Assembly (NCBI RefSeq): GCF_030538655.1
Contig: NZ_JAUNTO010000005.1
Location: 62,001-126,000 of the forward strand
Source: Paracoccus sp. (in: a-proteobacteria)
GTDB lineage: Bacteria; Pseudomonadota; Alphaproteobacteria; Rhodobacterales; Rhodobacteraceae
Length of the DNA stretch: 64,000 nt
Direction: 5' to 3'
This document shows, one piece after another, positions 56,565-64,000 of the stretch; position 1 is the stretch's first letter, and each line of letters starts with the position of its first letter. The notes under the pieces were generated by a model. The model saw nothing but the letters and a program-made list of their open reading frames with translations. It ran no database searches and was not told where the DNA came from. The position numbers and the translations under genes were made by a program.

Positions 56565-58261
56565 GCGCTTTCCTTTCGTGAAACATCTGCCGCCAGATCG
56601 CGTCCGGCGATATAGCCAAAGGTCATGCCGGGGCCGAGATTGATGCCGCCCGCCGGATAGGTGCCGCCCATGATGCTGGCCGCATCGGTGCCCACCGCAT
56701 AAAGGCCCGCAACCGGCTGGCCCGCCCTGTCCAGAACCCGTGCGCGGGCATCGGTCGCCAGCCCGGCAAAAGTGCCCAGACTGCCCGGCAGCACCCGCAC
56801 CGCATAGAACGGGCCGTGGGTGATCGGCGCAACGCAGGGGTTGGGGCGGTGGCTGGCATCGCCATTGATGCGGTTATAGGGGCTTTCGCCGCGATGGAAC
56901 TGCGGATCGCGCCCTTGCGCGGCGTGGCGGTTGTATTCGGTGACGGTCGCGGTCAGCCCGTCCGCGTCAATGCCGCAGGCCGCCGCCAGATCGGCCAGCG
57001 TCCGGCCGCGCTTCAGATAACCCGACCGCAGCGAAGACCACAACGGCACCGGCGCGGGCTTGGCGTGGCCCAGCCCCCAGCGGCGGACAAAGCGGTGATC
57101 GGCGATCAGCCAACAGCACGGCTGTTCGCCCTTGGGTGTGACGCCGATCAGGGCGGCGATGACCTGATGATAGCCGTCTGCCTCGTTCGCAAAGCGGTGG
57201 CCGGTGCGGGTGACGGCGATGATGCCGGGCTTGGCGCGCTCGATCAGATGCGGGAAGTGGCCCGGCGTGCCCCGCCCCGGCACCAGCGATACCGGCGCCC
57301 AACTGGCCGGATGGGCCAGATCGCGGTCAAAGACCCCGCCCGCCGATTGCCCCAGCCGCAGCCCGTCGCCAGCGTTCTCAGGCGGTGCGGCGGTCCAGTG
57401 TTCGGCCCCGGTCGGGGTATGGGGAAAGGTCTCGCGGCGCAGAACCGGATCAGCCGGAAAGCCGCCTGCCGCCAGAACGACACCGCGCCGGGCGGTGATT
57501 TCGGCCCCGTCGGCCAGCCGCACCCCGGAAACCCGCGCGCCGCTGCGCAGCAGGGCGGCGACGGGGGCGTTGGTCTGGATGCGGGCACCGTTATCCAGTG
57601 CCAGCCGCGCCAGCCGCGCCACCAGCGCATTGCCGTTGACCAGATGCCGTCCGCGCCCAACCGTCACACTGTCCCAGATATGGCGAAGAAACCGCCGCGT
57701 GACATAGGCAAATGACCGGGGCGCACGTGCCGCATTCAGGAAATGCCCCAGATCCGTGCCCGAGGCGATGCCCATGCCAAAGAATGCCGTTTCCGGCTTG
57801 GGCGGGCGCAGCCGGTGCAGATCATGCCCCAGCCTGCGCCCGTCGAACGGTGCCACGGTCACGGACCGCCCGCCTATGCCTGCGCCCGGCAGATCGCCCA
57901 GCATGTCGGGGATGGCGTTGCCCGCCACCCATTCCATCCCCAGATCGCGAAAGAACGCCACCATGTCCGGTGCCGCGTCCAGAAAGGCGTCGATCCGGGG
58001 CGCATCATAATGATTGCCCAATGCGGCGCGCAGATAGGTGCGGATGGTGTCCGCCTCCTCGGTGATCCCGGCCTCGCGGGCCAGAGGATTCAGCGGCACC
58101 CACAGCCAGCCGCCTGACCATGCGCTGGTGCCGCCAAACTGGTGATGCTTTTCCAGAACCAGCACCGACAGCCCGGCCTGCGCCGCCGTCACCGCCGCCG
58201 CAAGGCCGGACGCGCCCGACCCGACGACGATCACATCATACTGGTTCTGGCCGGAAATCAC
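56561..58261 (-). CDS. KstD-like FAD-dependent dehydrogenase (second copy)
   Basis: This ~566-residue flavoprotein is paralogous to the enzyme at 54.2 kb. The FAD loop is VIVVGSGASGLAAAVTAAQAG (two adjoining parts), then HHQFGGTSAWSGGWLWVPLN. The C-terminus has IMGGTYPAGGINLGPGMTFG, with Tyr535 and Gly539 in the KstD carbonyl-binding positions, though the intervening residues differ (AG instead of GP). A GTG start at 58261 overlaps the tctC-like stop (GTGA); a longer frame upstream is just antisense-independent read-through of that gene. The differing pocket suggests a second, sequential desaturation or a different ring substrate. Confidence 0.8.
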   Translation of the reverse strand: MISGQNQYDVIVVGSGASGLAAAVTAAQAGLSVLVLEKHHQFGGTSAWSGGWLWVPLNPLAREAGITEEADTIRTYLRAALGNHYDAPRIDAFLDAAPDMVAFFRDLGMEWVAGNAIPDMLGDLPGAGIGGRSVTVAPFDGRRLGHDLHRLRPPKPETAFFGMGIASGTDLGHFLNAARAPRSFAYVTRRFLRHIWDSVTVGRGRHLVNGNALVARLARLALDNGARIQTNAPVAALLRSGARVSGVRLADGAEITARRGVVLAAGGFPADPVLRRETFPHTPTGAEHWTAAPPENAGDGLRLGQSAGGVFDRDLAHPASWAPVSLVPGRGTPGHFPHLIERAKPGIIAVTRTGHRFANEADGYHQVIAALIGVTPKGEQPCCWLIADHRFVRRWGLGHAKPAPVPLWSSLRSGYLKRGRTLADLAAACGIDADGLTATVTEYNRHAAQGRDPQFHRGESPYNRINGDASHRPNPCVAPITHGPFYAVRVLPGSLGTFAGLATDARARVLDRAGQPVAGLYAVGTDAASIMGGTYPAGGINLGPGMTFGYIAGRDLAADVSRKESA

Positions 58262-59262
58262 GGGCGTGCGATCCCGAAATCTTCGGGCGATGCCTTGGCC
58301 ACGCCCGCATCCTGCAACAGCCAGCTTGTCACGGATTGCCATTGCGTCAGAAACGCTTGTGCCTCGTCGCCCGAGATGTTCATCATGATATTGCCACGGC
58401 CCTGCATCATGGCAATAAAGTCTTCGTTCTGCGCGGCTGTATGAAAGGCCGCGACCAGCTTGTCCTGCGCCTCTGCCGGGGCGTCCTTGGCCACGAAGAC
58501 GCCATAGAACGGCCCCCAGGGCAAAAAGCGATCCAGATCGGGCAATGTGTCTGTGATCGGCGGCACGCCGGGCAGTTGTTCGATGGCGCTGCCATTGACC
58601 ACCGCCAGCGCGCGGATACGGCCCGCCTCGATCATCGGGTTCGCGGCGGACAGGCTGGCGGGGATCACGTCCAGCGCGCCGCCCATCATCGCGGTCAGGC
58701 CCGGACCTTCACCGTCAAAAGGCACCGCCGTCACCTGAAAATCGGTCGCGGATTGGATCATCGTTTCCACCACCTGCGACAGACTGCCCGGCCCCATGGT
58801 GCCCATGCGCAGCCCGTTGGGGTTGGTCTGTGCCGCATCCAGCAGATCTTGCAGCGTCTGATAGGGCGAATCCGCCGGAACCGTAATCACCACCACGCCC
58901 CGCGCGGGGATGTTGATCGGGAAAAAGTCGCCATAATCCGCGTCGGCCAGCCCCAGAACCTTGTAAAGCTGTGGGTTTTCGGCCCCGAACAGCAGCGTAT
59001 AGCCATCGGGCCGCTGCGACTGGACATAGCGCATGGCGATGGCCCCCGACCCGCCCGAACGGTTGGTCATCACGATGCGGCGGCCAAGTTCCTGTTCGGC
59101 ACTGTGTTGCAATGCGCGGCTGACCGTATCGGTCGCGCCCCCCGCGCCCCATTGGATGATGCCGTTCAGTTCCCGTGCGGGCCAGTCCTGCGCCATGGCG
59201 GCGGCAGGCACAGTCAGGGCCGCGGCGGCACAGGCGGCGCGGATCAGGTGGTGATATGACAT
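58258..59262 (-). CDS. Orphan TctC-family binding protein, paralogue of the one at 41.9 kb
   Basis: This 334-residue periplasmic protein has a signal peptide (MSYHHLIRAACAAAALTVPA, cut near AMAQDW). It shares IIQWGAGGATDTVSR, LPWGPFYGVFV and the C-terminal SPEDFGIARP with the TctC at 41929-42924, clearly more alike than typical family members. No tctA or tctB is adjacent, so it probably docks onto the TctAB at 43-45 kb. The ATG at 59262 follows a superb GGGAGGAGAAACC site. Transcribed between the AroE-like gene and the second FAD dehydrogenase. Confidence 0.9.
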   Translation of the reverse strand: MSYHHLIRAACAAAALTVPAAAMAQDWPARELNGIIQWGAGGATDTVSRALQHSAEQELGRRIVMTNRSGGSGAIAMRYVQSQRPDGYTLLFGAENPQLYKVLGLADADYGDFFPINIPARGVVVITVPADSPYQTLQDLLDAAQTNPNGLRMGTMGPGSLSQVVETMIQSATDFQVTAVPFDGEGPGLTAMMGGALDVIPASLSAANPMIEAGRIRALAVVNGSAIEQLPGVPPITDTLPDLDRFLPWGPFYGVFVAKDAPAEAQDKLVAAFHTAAQNEDFIAMMQGRGNIMMNISGDEAQAFLTQWQSVTSWLLQDAGVAKASPEDFGIARP

Positions 59263-59298
59263 GGTTTCTCCTCCCATTCGTCAGTTTGGCCCGCGTTT

Positions 59299-60096
59299 TT
59301 ATGGTTGTGCGGTGCCGGCGAAAAATTCGACCATCCGTTCGGCTACGCCGTTGAACATGCCCAGCCCGGTCATGGTGGCGCAGCCTGCCTGCCGGGCGGC
59401 GGCGATCAGCGGCGGCACCTCGGGCCGGGTGACGCAATCAGCGACGAATTGCGGGGGGGTCAGCAGATCGACCTGCACGGGCAGTGGATCATCGGGGCGC
59501 ATCCCCAGCGGCGTGGCATTGGCCAAGATGTCAAAGCCGCGCGGATCGGTGCTGCCTGCGTGGGCACGGCCCGGAAATTCGCTGTTTAGCCGCGCGATCA
59601 GATCGTCACGCCGGGCGGTGTCTGCGTCATGGATGGCGATCTCGCGCGCGTTCTGGCGCAGGAACTCGTAGGCGATGGCCGACCCGGCCCCGCCCGCGCC
59701 GACCAACAGCACGGCCCGCCCCTCGGGATTGCCGCCCTGCGCACGGATACCGGCGACATAGCCCTGACCGTCGCTGTGATCGCCCAGCCAGGTGCCGTCC
59801 GCCTCGCGCCGGATGATATTCGCGCCGCCGATAAAGCGGGCCTGCGCGGTCAGCCGGTCGCAGACCGATGCAGCGGTGAATTTATGCGGCACGGTGATGA
59901 CCAGCCCATCGACATTGCCGATGTATTTCAGCGCGGCGACCACCCTGGCGAAATTGGCGGCGCTGACATGAACCGGCGGCACGATGGCATTCAGCCCGCG
60001 TTCGGCCAGCGCGGCAGTCAGCAGCGCCGGGGATTTCACCTGCGCAATCGGATCGCCCAGAATCGGAATCAACCGCGTTTCACCATCCAGCCGCAT
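59299..60096 (-). CDS. AroE-like shikimate dehydrogenase family protein (second copy)
   Basis: This 265-residue oxidoreductase has Lys in VITVPHKF, Asp in DHSDGQGYVAG and the nucleotide loop LLVGAGGAGSAIAYEFL. The substrate loop reads GDPIAQVKSPALL, so the first Ser of the AroE SxS motif is replaced (Val) and the second kept. The biosynthetic NTDG motif region is GGANIIRRE, also atypical. These are catabolic AroE-like features; the substrate is probably a hydroaromatic acid other than shikimate. The ATG at 60096 follows AGGGGGG. It is the first gene of the minus-strand operon, 53 bases downstream of the shared operator. Confidence 0.85.
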   Translation of the reverse strand: MRLDGETRLIPILGDPIAQVKSPALLTAALAERGLNAIVPPVHVSAANFARVVAALKYIGNVDGLVITVPHKFTAASVCDRLTAQARFIGGANIIRREADGTWLGDHSDGQGYVAGIRAQGGNPEGRAVLLVGAGGAGSAIAYEFLRQNAREIAIHDADTARRDDLIARLNSEFPGRAHAGSTDPRGFDILANATPLGMRPDDPLPVQVDLLTPPQFVADCVTRPEVPPLIAAARQAGCATMTGLGMFNGVAERMVEFFAGTAQP

Positions 60097-60148
60097 CGCA
60101 TCCCCCCTGTTGCTGCCTGTGGGTTGATGCCCTACAAGAGAATAATGG

Positions 60149-60169
60149 TCAATAATAGAATTACATTCT
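60149..60169. promoter_or_regulatory. Shared operator copy B (aroE-like/iclR intergenic region)
   Basis: TCAATAATAGAATTACATTCT differs from the 53336 copy at two positions. The core AGAAT-TAC-ATTCT is an inverted repeat. It lies in the 171-base gap between the divergent AroE-like operon and iclR, so it can control both the minus-strand operon and iclR itself. Confidence 0.72.
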
Positions 60170-60267
60170 GATTTAATGCAGTATCCCGCCCCGTTGCCCG
60201 GCGACGGGCGATTGCCTATGGTCGGCGCGGATCCGATTTGACAAACCTCTGGAAAGGCACCGGAAAC

Positions 60268-61068
60268 ATGAGCTCATCACTGGAACGTGGCCTGTCGGTT
60301 CTGACGATCCTGTCCAACCACCCCGAAGGGATGGCCGTCGGGCAGGTCGCCGCCGCGCTGGATTTGCCGCCCAGCGGTGTTCACCGGATGCTGAACCAAC
60401 TGGTGGAATACGGGTTCGTTTATCAGGACGGGGCCAAGGGGGCTTATGTCTTGGGGATGAAGCTGCCCGCCCTTGGCCTGTCTTATCTGGCGCAGACCGG
60501 GATCACCGATGTGGCGCAGCCGATTCTGGACCGGCTGGCGGCGGCCAGTCAGCAACTGGTGCGACTCAGTGTGATCGACGATGGTAATCTGGTCTGGGTG
60601 GCGGTGGCGCAGGGGGCGACGACCGGGCTGCGCTATGATCCGGGGCGCGAACAGGGGGTGACAGCGCATCTGGCATCTTCGGCCAGCGGTCTGGCCTGGA
60701 TGTCCACGCTAAGCGATGATGCCGCGCTGGAAAAGGTGGCACGGCAGGGGTTTTCGCAGCCGACATCGGGGCAGGGTGCACCGGACGGGGCCACCGATCT
60801 GCTGGCGCGTCTGGCCCGCACCCGGCGCGATGGCTATTCGGTGACGATCAACAGCTTTATTCCCGGCATGGCGGCGATGGCGGCACCGATCCGCGCCGCA
60901 GAGGGGCAGGCGCTTGGGGCGATCTCGGTTGCGGGTCCGGCGATCCAGCTGGATCAGGGGCGGATGGCCGAACTGGCCCCGGCGCTGTTGGCCGCAGTGG
61001 CCGATATGGCGGGGGCCGCGCCCGGTTCGATCTATTTCCGGCGACGGATGGCCGGGTCAGCGGTATAG
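60268..61068 (+). CDS. IclR-family transcriptional regulator
   Basis: This 266-residue regulator has an N-terminal winged HTH (SSLERGLSVLTILSNHPEGM, VGQVAAALDLPPSGVHRMLN, GFVYQDGAKGAYVLGMKL) and a GAF-like effector domain (VWVAVAQGATTGLRYDPG, HLASSASGLAWMS). The ATG at 60268 starts the conserved region after GGAAAGGCACCGGAAAC; a TTG at 60238 is also in frame. Divergent from the AroE-like operon. The 3' end overlaps the convergent xylB by 12 bases. Likely effector: a hydroaromatic or aromatic acid handled by the two flanking operons. Confidence 0.88.
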   Translation: MSSSLERGLSVLTILSNHPEGMAVGQVAAALDLPPSGVHRMLNQLVEYGFVYQDGAKGAYVLGMKLPALGLSYLAQTGITDVAQPILDRLAAASQQLVRLSVIDDGNLVWVAVAQGATTGLRYDPGREQGVTAHLASSASGLAWMSTLSDDAALEKVARQGFSQPTSGQGAPDGATDLLARLARTRRDGYSVTINSFIPGMAAMAAPIRAAEGQALGAISVAGPAIQLDQGRMAELAPALLAAVADMAGAAPGSIYFRRRMAGSAV

Positions 61069-62484
61069 CTGCCGATACCGCTGATGCGCGGCCTGAAACG
61101 CCGGGCGCAGAGTGGTGTTCGGGGTGATTTCGGCTGCGATGCGGGGCGGGGTGGCGATGCTGGCCGGGTCGGCCCCGGTTGCCGCCATCATCCCCAGCCG
61201 GGCGGCACCAAAGGCCGCGCCGAAATCGCCTGATTCCGGCAGCAGAACCGGCAGGTTCAGCGCCGTGGCAATCGCCCGCAGCCAATAGGCCGACCGCGCG
61301 CCCCCGCCCAGGGCCAGCAGCGCCTGCGGATCTGATCCGGCGGCGTGCAGGGCATCCAGATTGTCGGCAAGGGCAAAGGCCACGCCCTCCATCACTGCCT
61401 GAGTCAGCGCCGCGCGGTCGGTGCGCGCGGACAGGCCGGCGAACAGCGCGCGGGCCTGCGCATCGTTATGCGGCGTGCGCTCGCCCGAGAGGTAAGGCAG
61501 AAAGGTCACTTCGCCCGGCGCGCGCAGGTTGTCGCCCAGTTCCGCCGACAGATCGGCGGGGCGGGTGCCGGTGATGCCCGCCAGCCACTCCATCGCGGCC
61601 GAGGCCGACAGGATCACCCCCATCTGGTGCCACATGCCGGGCAGGGCGTGGCAAAAGGCGTGAACGGCGCTGTCAGCGCGCGGCAGATAGCGGTCGGTCG
61701 CGGCGAACAAGACGCCCGAGGTGCCAAGCGAAACAAAGCCCTGACCCGCCGCGATGGTGCCCGCGCCGATGGCGGTGGCGGCATTGTCGCCCGCCCCGCC
61801 CGCAACCGGCGTGCCGGGGCGCATCCCCCATTCGGCGGCCAGTTCCGCACGCAAACCGCCGGACACCGCGTTGCCTTCGATCAGGGCGGGCATCTGGTCG
61901 CGGCGCATCCCCGATGCGGCCAGCAGCTTGTCCGACCACGCGCGCGCGCCGGTATCCAGCCAGCTTGTGCCGGCGGCGTCGGACATTTCCGCCACCGCCT
62001 CGCCGGTCAGCCACAGGCGCAGGTAATCCTTGGGCAGCAGCACGCGGGCGACGCGGGCAAAGGCGTCGGGTTCCTGCTGCGCCATCCAGACCAGTTTCGG
62101 CGCGGTAAAGCCGGGAAAGACGATGTTGCCGCTGATCCTGCGAAAATCGGGGTCGGCGTCCAGCCGCGCGGCTTGCGTATGGCTGCGGGTGTCGTTCCAC
62201 AGGATCGCCGGGCGGATCACCTGATCGGCCGCGTCCAGCGTGACCGCGCCATGCATCTGCCCCGACAGGCCGATGCCCGCCACCGCGCCCAGATTATGCC
62301 CCGCGCGCAATTCCTCCAATGCAACACGGGTGGCTGTGATCCAGTCGGCAGGGTTCTGTTCCGACCAGCCGTCATGCGGGCGCTGCACGTTCAGCGGTGC
62401 GGTGGCCGAGGCCAGCACGCGCTGCGCGTCATCCATCAGCAGCACCTTGATGCCGGATGTGCCAAGGTCGATACCCAGAAACAT
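61057..62484 (-). CDS. xylB: Xylulokinase
   Basis: This 475-residue FGGY kinase phosphorylates D-xylulose. The N-terminal phosphate loop is GIDLGTSGIKVLLMDD, the substrate region is LSGQMHGAVTLD and ILWNDTRS, and the catalytic Asp is in AGGAGDNAATAIG. The ADP-binding LGGGARSAYWLRAIA follows. Its location after a mannitol-type dehydrogenase fits polyol use: arabitol or xylitol gives xylulose. The ATG at 62484 follows GAGGAGAGA. Confidence 0.93.
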   Translation of the reverse strand: MFLGIDLGTSGIKVLLMDDAQRVLASATAPLNVQRPHDGWSEQNPADWITATRVALEELRAGHNLGAVAGIGLSGQMHGAVTLDAADQVIRPAILWNDTRSHTQAARLDADPDFRRISGNIVFPGFTAPKLVWMAQQEPDAFARVARVLLPKDYLRLWLTGEAVAEMSDAAGTSWLDTGARAWSDKLLAASGMRRDQMPALIEGNAVSGGLRAELAAEWGMRPGTPVAGGAGDNAATAIGAGTIAAGQGFVSLGTSGVLFAATDRYLPRADSAVHAFCHALPGMWHQMGVILSASAAMEWLAGITGTRPADLSAELGDNLRAPGEVTFLPYLSGERTPHNDAQARALFAGLSARTDRAALTQAVMEGVAFALADNLDALHAAGSDPQALLALGGGARSAYWLRAIATALNLPVLLPESGDFGAAFGAARLGMMAATGADPASIATPPRIAAEITPNTTLRPAFQAAHQRYRQLYR

Positions 62485-62495
62485 GCGCTCTCTCC

Positions 62496-63164
62496 TCAGG
62501 CGGTGGCCATCATTGCCCTTAGGGTTTCGGGCAATTCAGCGGCGCTTGCAATGATCGCGTCGGGGTGCAGCGCGGGCAGGCGGTCGGCCAGATGTGCCGC
62601 GCGGGCGTGGCCGCCACCCAGAAAGCCGATGACGCGCATCCCGGCGGCCTTGGCGGCGGTGACGCCTGCGATGCTGTCCTCGATCACGATGCAATCGGCG
62701 GGCTGGGTGTTCAGTTGCGCGGCGGCAAACAGGAACAGGTCCGGCGCAGGTTTGCCGCGTGCGACCTGTGTGGCGGAAAAGATATGCGGCGCGAACAGGT
62801 CGTGCAGCCCGGTCAGCCGCAGGCAGTGATCCAGCCGTGGCAGGGTCGAGGACGAGGCCACCGCCCGTGGCCCCGGCGGCATCGCGCGGATCGCATCGCG
62901 GATGCCGGGGATCGGCTGTAATTCGGCATCAAAGCGCGCCCGCAGCCGGTCGCGGTAATCGGGTAACAGTGGCGTGGCGTCAGCCCCGGTTTCCGCCGCG
63001 ACGATGGCGACGATTTCCGCAATGGGCCGCCCGATCATGCGGTCAAAGATCTGCTGATCGGTGATCGCGGCCCCGGCATCGCGCAGGGTCAGGCCCAGTT
63101 CCGCCACCGACAGAGGCTCGCTGTCCACAAGCACCCCGTCACAGTCGAAAATCAGTGCCGTCAT
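62496..63164 (-). CDS. HAD-superfamily phosphatase (subclass IA)
   Basis: This 222-residue hydrolase has the four HAD motifs: nucleophile Asp in LIFDCDGVLVDSEPL, Ser/Thr in AVASSSTLPRL, Lys in VARGKPAPDLFLFAA and acidic DCIVIEDSIAGVTAAKAAG. It resembles phosphoglycolate/sugar-phosphate phosphatases often found in Rhodobacteraceae polyol operons, perhaps removing dead-end sugar phosphates. The ATG at 63164 overlaps the dehydrogenase stop (ATGA) and lies 11 bases before xylB. Confidence 0.88.
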   Translation of the reverse strand: MTALIFDCDGVLVDSEPLSVAELGLTLRDAGAAITDQQIFDRMIGRPIAEIVAIVAAETGADATPLLPDYRDRLRARFDAELQPIPGIRDAIRAMPPGPRAVASSSTLPRLDHCLRLTGLHDLFAPHIFSATQVARGKPAPDLFLFAAAQLNTQPADCIVIEDSIAGVTAAKAAGMRVIGFLGGGHARAAHLADRLPALHPDAIIASAAELPETLRAMMATA

Positions 63165-64000
63165 TGCGCCAGATACGCCCGCAACGTGTCCGCCGTGCCG
63201 CGGTCCCACAGCATCGCCAGCCAGCGCGCAAAGGGTTCGGCAAAGCGCGGGTCGCGCCCGGTTGCACCATAGATATCGGCCATGCCCAGCCATGCAGAGG
63301 GATCGGCCTTGGCGGCCTGCGCGGCGGCGGTCAGGCGATCCCAGTTCGGATCATTGGGTTCGATCACCGCGCCGCTGTCGGTTGTGCCCGCGCAATAGCG
63401 GCACCACAGCGCCGATTCCAGTGCCAGCCCCTCGACCGGCAGGCCCTGCGCCAGACGATCGGCGATGGTCGGGATGATGAACTTGGGCTGACGGTTCGAG
63501 CCGTCCAGACACAGCCGCCGGATCGTATCGCCGATTTTCGGATTGGCGCAGCGTTCCTTGACCTTGGCGAAATAGGCGCCAAGATCGGTGTTCGGGACGG
63601 GGGGAACGGCGGGGATGATCTCGGTCGTTTCGATCTTGTCAAGGAAGGCGCGAACCAGATCGTTTTCCATGCCCTCATGCACGAAATGGATGTCCATCAG
63701 CCCGGCAGGATAGGCGATAACCGCATGGCTGCCGTTCAGGATGCGGATTTTCATCAGCTCATAGGGGGTGACGTCGGGGACGAACTGAACGCCGACGTCT
63801 TCCAGCGCGGGGCGACCGGCGGGGAAGTTATCCTCAAGCACCCATTGGATGAAATCCTCGGCAAAGACCGGGGCCGCGTCATCGATACCCATTTCGCGGA
63901 TCAGCGCGCGCTCGCGGTCGCCTGTCGCGGGGGTGATGCGGTCAACCATGCCATTGGGGAAGGCCACATTGGCGGCGATCCAATCGGCCAGTTCAGGGTC
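63161..64000 (-). CDS. Mannitol-type polyol dehydrogenase (N-terminus outside window)
   Basis: This frame is open to the window edge and gives the last 279 residues of a long-chain mannitol 2-dehydrogenase family protein. It shows the family marks FPNGMVDRITPATGDRE, the active-site region KIRILNGSHAVIAYPAGL (catalytic Lys and Asn) and KERCANPKIGDTIRRLC. It would oxidise mannitol, arabitol or a related polyol to a ketose with NAD+. Homologues near xylB are called MtlK/mannitol 2-dehydrogenase, about 490 residues in full. Confidence 0.92.
   Translation of the reverse strand, partial: DPELADWIAANVAFPNGMVDRITPATGDRERALIREMGIDDAAPVFAEDFIQWVLEDNFPAGRPALEDVGVQFVPDVTPYELMKIRILNGSHAVIAYPAGLMDIHFVHEGMENDLVRAFLDKIETTEIIPAVPPVPNTDLGAYFAKVKERCANPKIGDTIRRLCLDGSNRQPKFIIPTIADRLAQGLPVEGLALESALWCRYCAGTTDSGAVIEPNDPNWDRLTAAAQAAKADPSAWLGMADIYGATGRDPRFAEPFARWLAMLWDRGTADTLRAYLAQ

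Noticed and set aside
61057..61068. 12-base 3' overlap of iclR and xylB as a regulatory antisense
   Set aside because: Short convergent overlaps are common in compact genomes and nothing else points to regulation.

Overview
The window is high-GC DNA with dense, short-spaced operons and many ATGA/GTGA start-stop overlaps. Gene families and neighbourhoods point to an alphaproteobacterium of the Rhodobacteraceae, most like Paracoccus: purH-rsmB-SDHAF4, a DapC-like aminotransferase next to ftsK, choX-betC, a TAXI-TRAP transporter, a pcaDCHGB operon and a polyol operon. Genus is an inference from context. No rRNA, tRNA, CRISPR array, intact insertion sequence or prophage was seen.

Layout. 1-7.8 kb: housekeeping genes (purH partial, rsmB, SDHAF4, amidase, aminotransferase, ftsK). 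7.8-14.4 kb: a variable stretch with a DUF262/HNH protein (possible defence gene), a DUF2268 protease, a glycosyltransferase, an orphan AT-richer membrane protein, a rhomboid protease, a VOC protein and a transglycosylase-like lipoprotein. 14.4-17.4 kb: modE-modA-modB-modC with a likely Mo-box. 17.5-18.9 kb: acetyl-CoA acetyltransferase and a small HhH-like protein. 18.9-19.95 kb: a geneless block with 11-bp iterons and a degenerate ~265-bp tandem repeat. 19.96-22.4 kb: choline-sulfatase and choline-binding protein. 22.6-25.8 kb: TAXI-TRAP transporter. 26.1-28.7 kb: MaoC-Pta fusion and acetate kinase. 29.1-31.7 kb: hydrolase, sulfotransferase, DoxX. 31.7-35.3 kb: phnDCEE phosphonate-type ABC transporter behind a Pho-box array. 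35.5-40.8 kb: fruBKA fructose PTS.

40.9-61.1 kb is the most interesting part: a catabolic island for hydroaromatic/aromatic acids. It has a LysR gene, then a tripartite tricarboxylate transporter (tctCBA), a two-domain 3-dehydroshikimate dehydratase and an AroE-like dehydrogenase, which together would import hydroaromatic acids and make protocatechuate. Next are pcaQ and a divergent pcaD-C-H-G-BKACE-B operon. A beta-keto acid cleavage enzyme sits where pcaIJ/pcaF would be expected. Two further operons encode a single-domain AsbF-like TIM-barrel protein, two KstD-like FAD dehydrogenases, a NIPSNAP protein, an orphan TctC paralogue and a second AroE-like protein. They share an almost identical palindromic upstream element and lie beside an iclR gene. 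This suggests a co-regulated, possibly undescribed route that desaturates or aromatises an alicyclic keto acid into the protocatechuate pathway.

61.1-64 kb: xylulokinase, HAD phosphatase and a partial mannitol-type dehydrogenase from a polyol operon that runs off the window.

Regulation visible in sequence: a Mo-box before modA, a four-heptamer Pho-box array before phnD, tandem T-N11-A palindromes before tctC, a 17-bp palindrome before doxX, and hairpins directly after three transporter binding-protein genes, which probably set the ratio of binding protein to permease.
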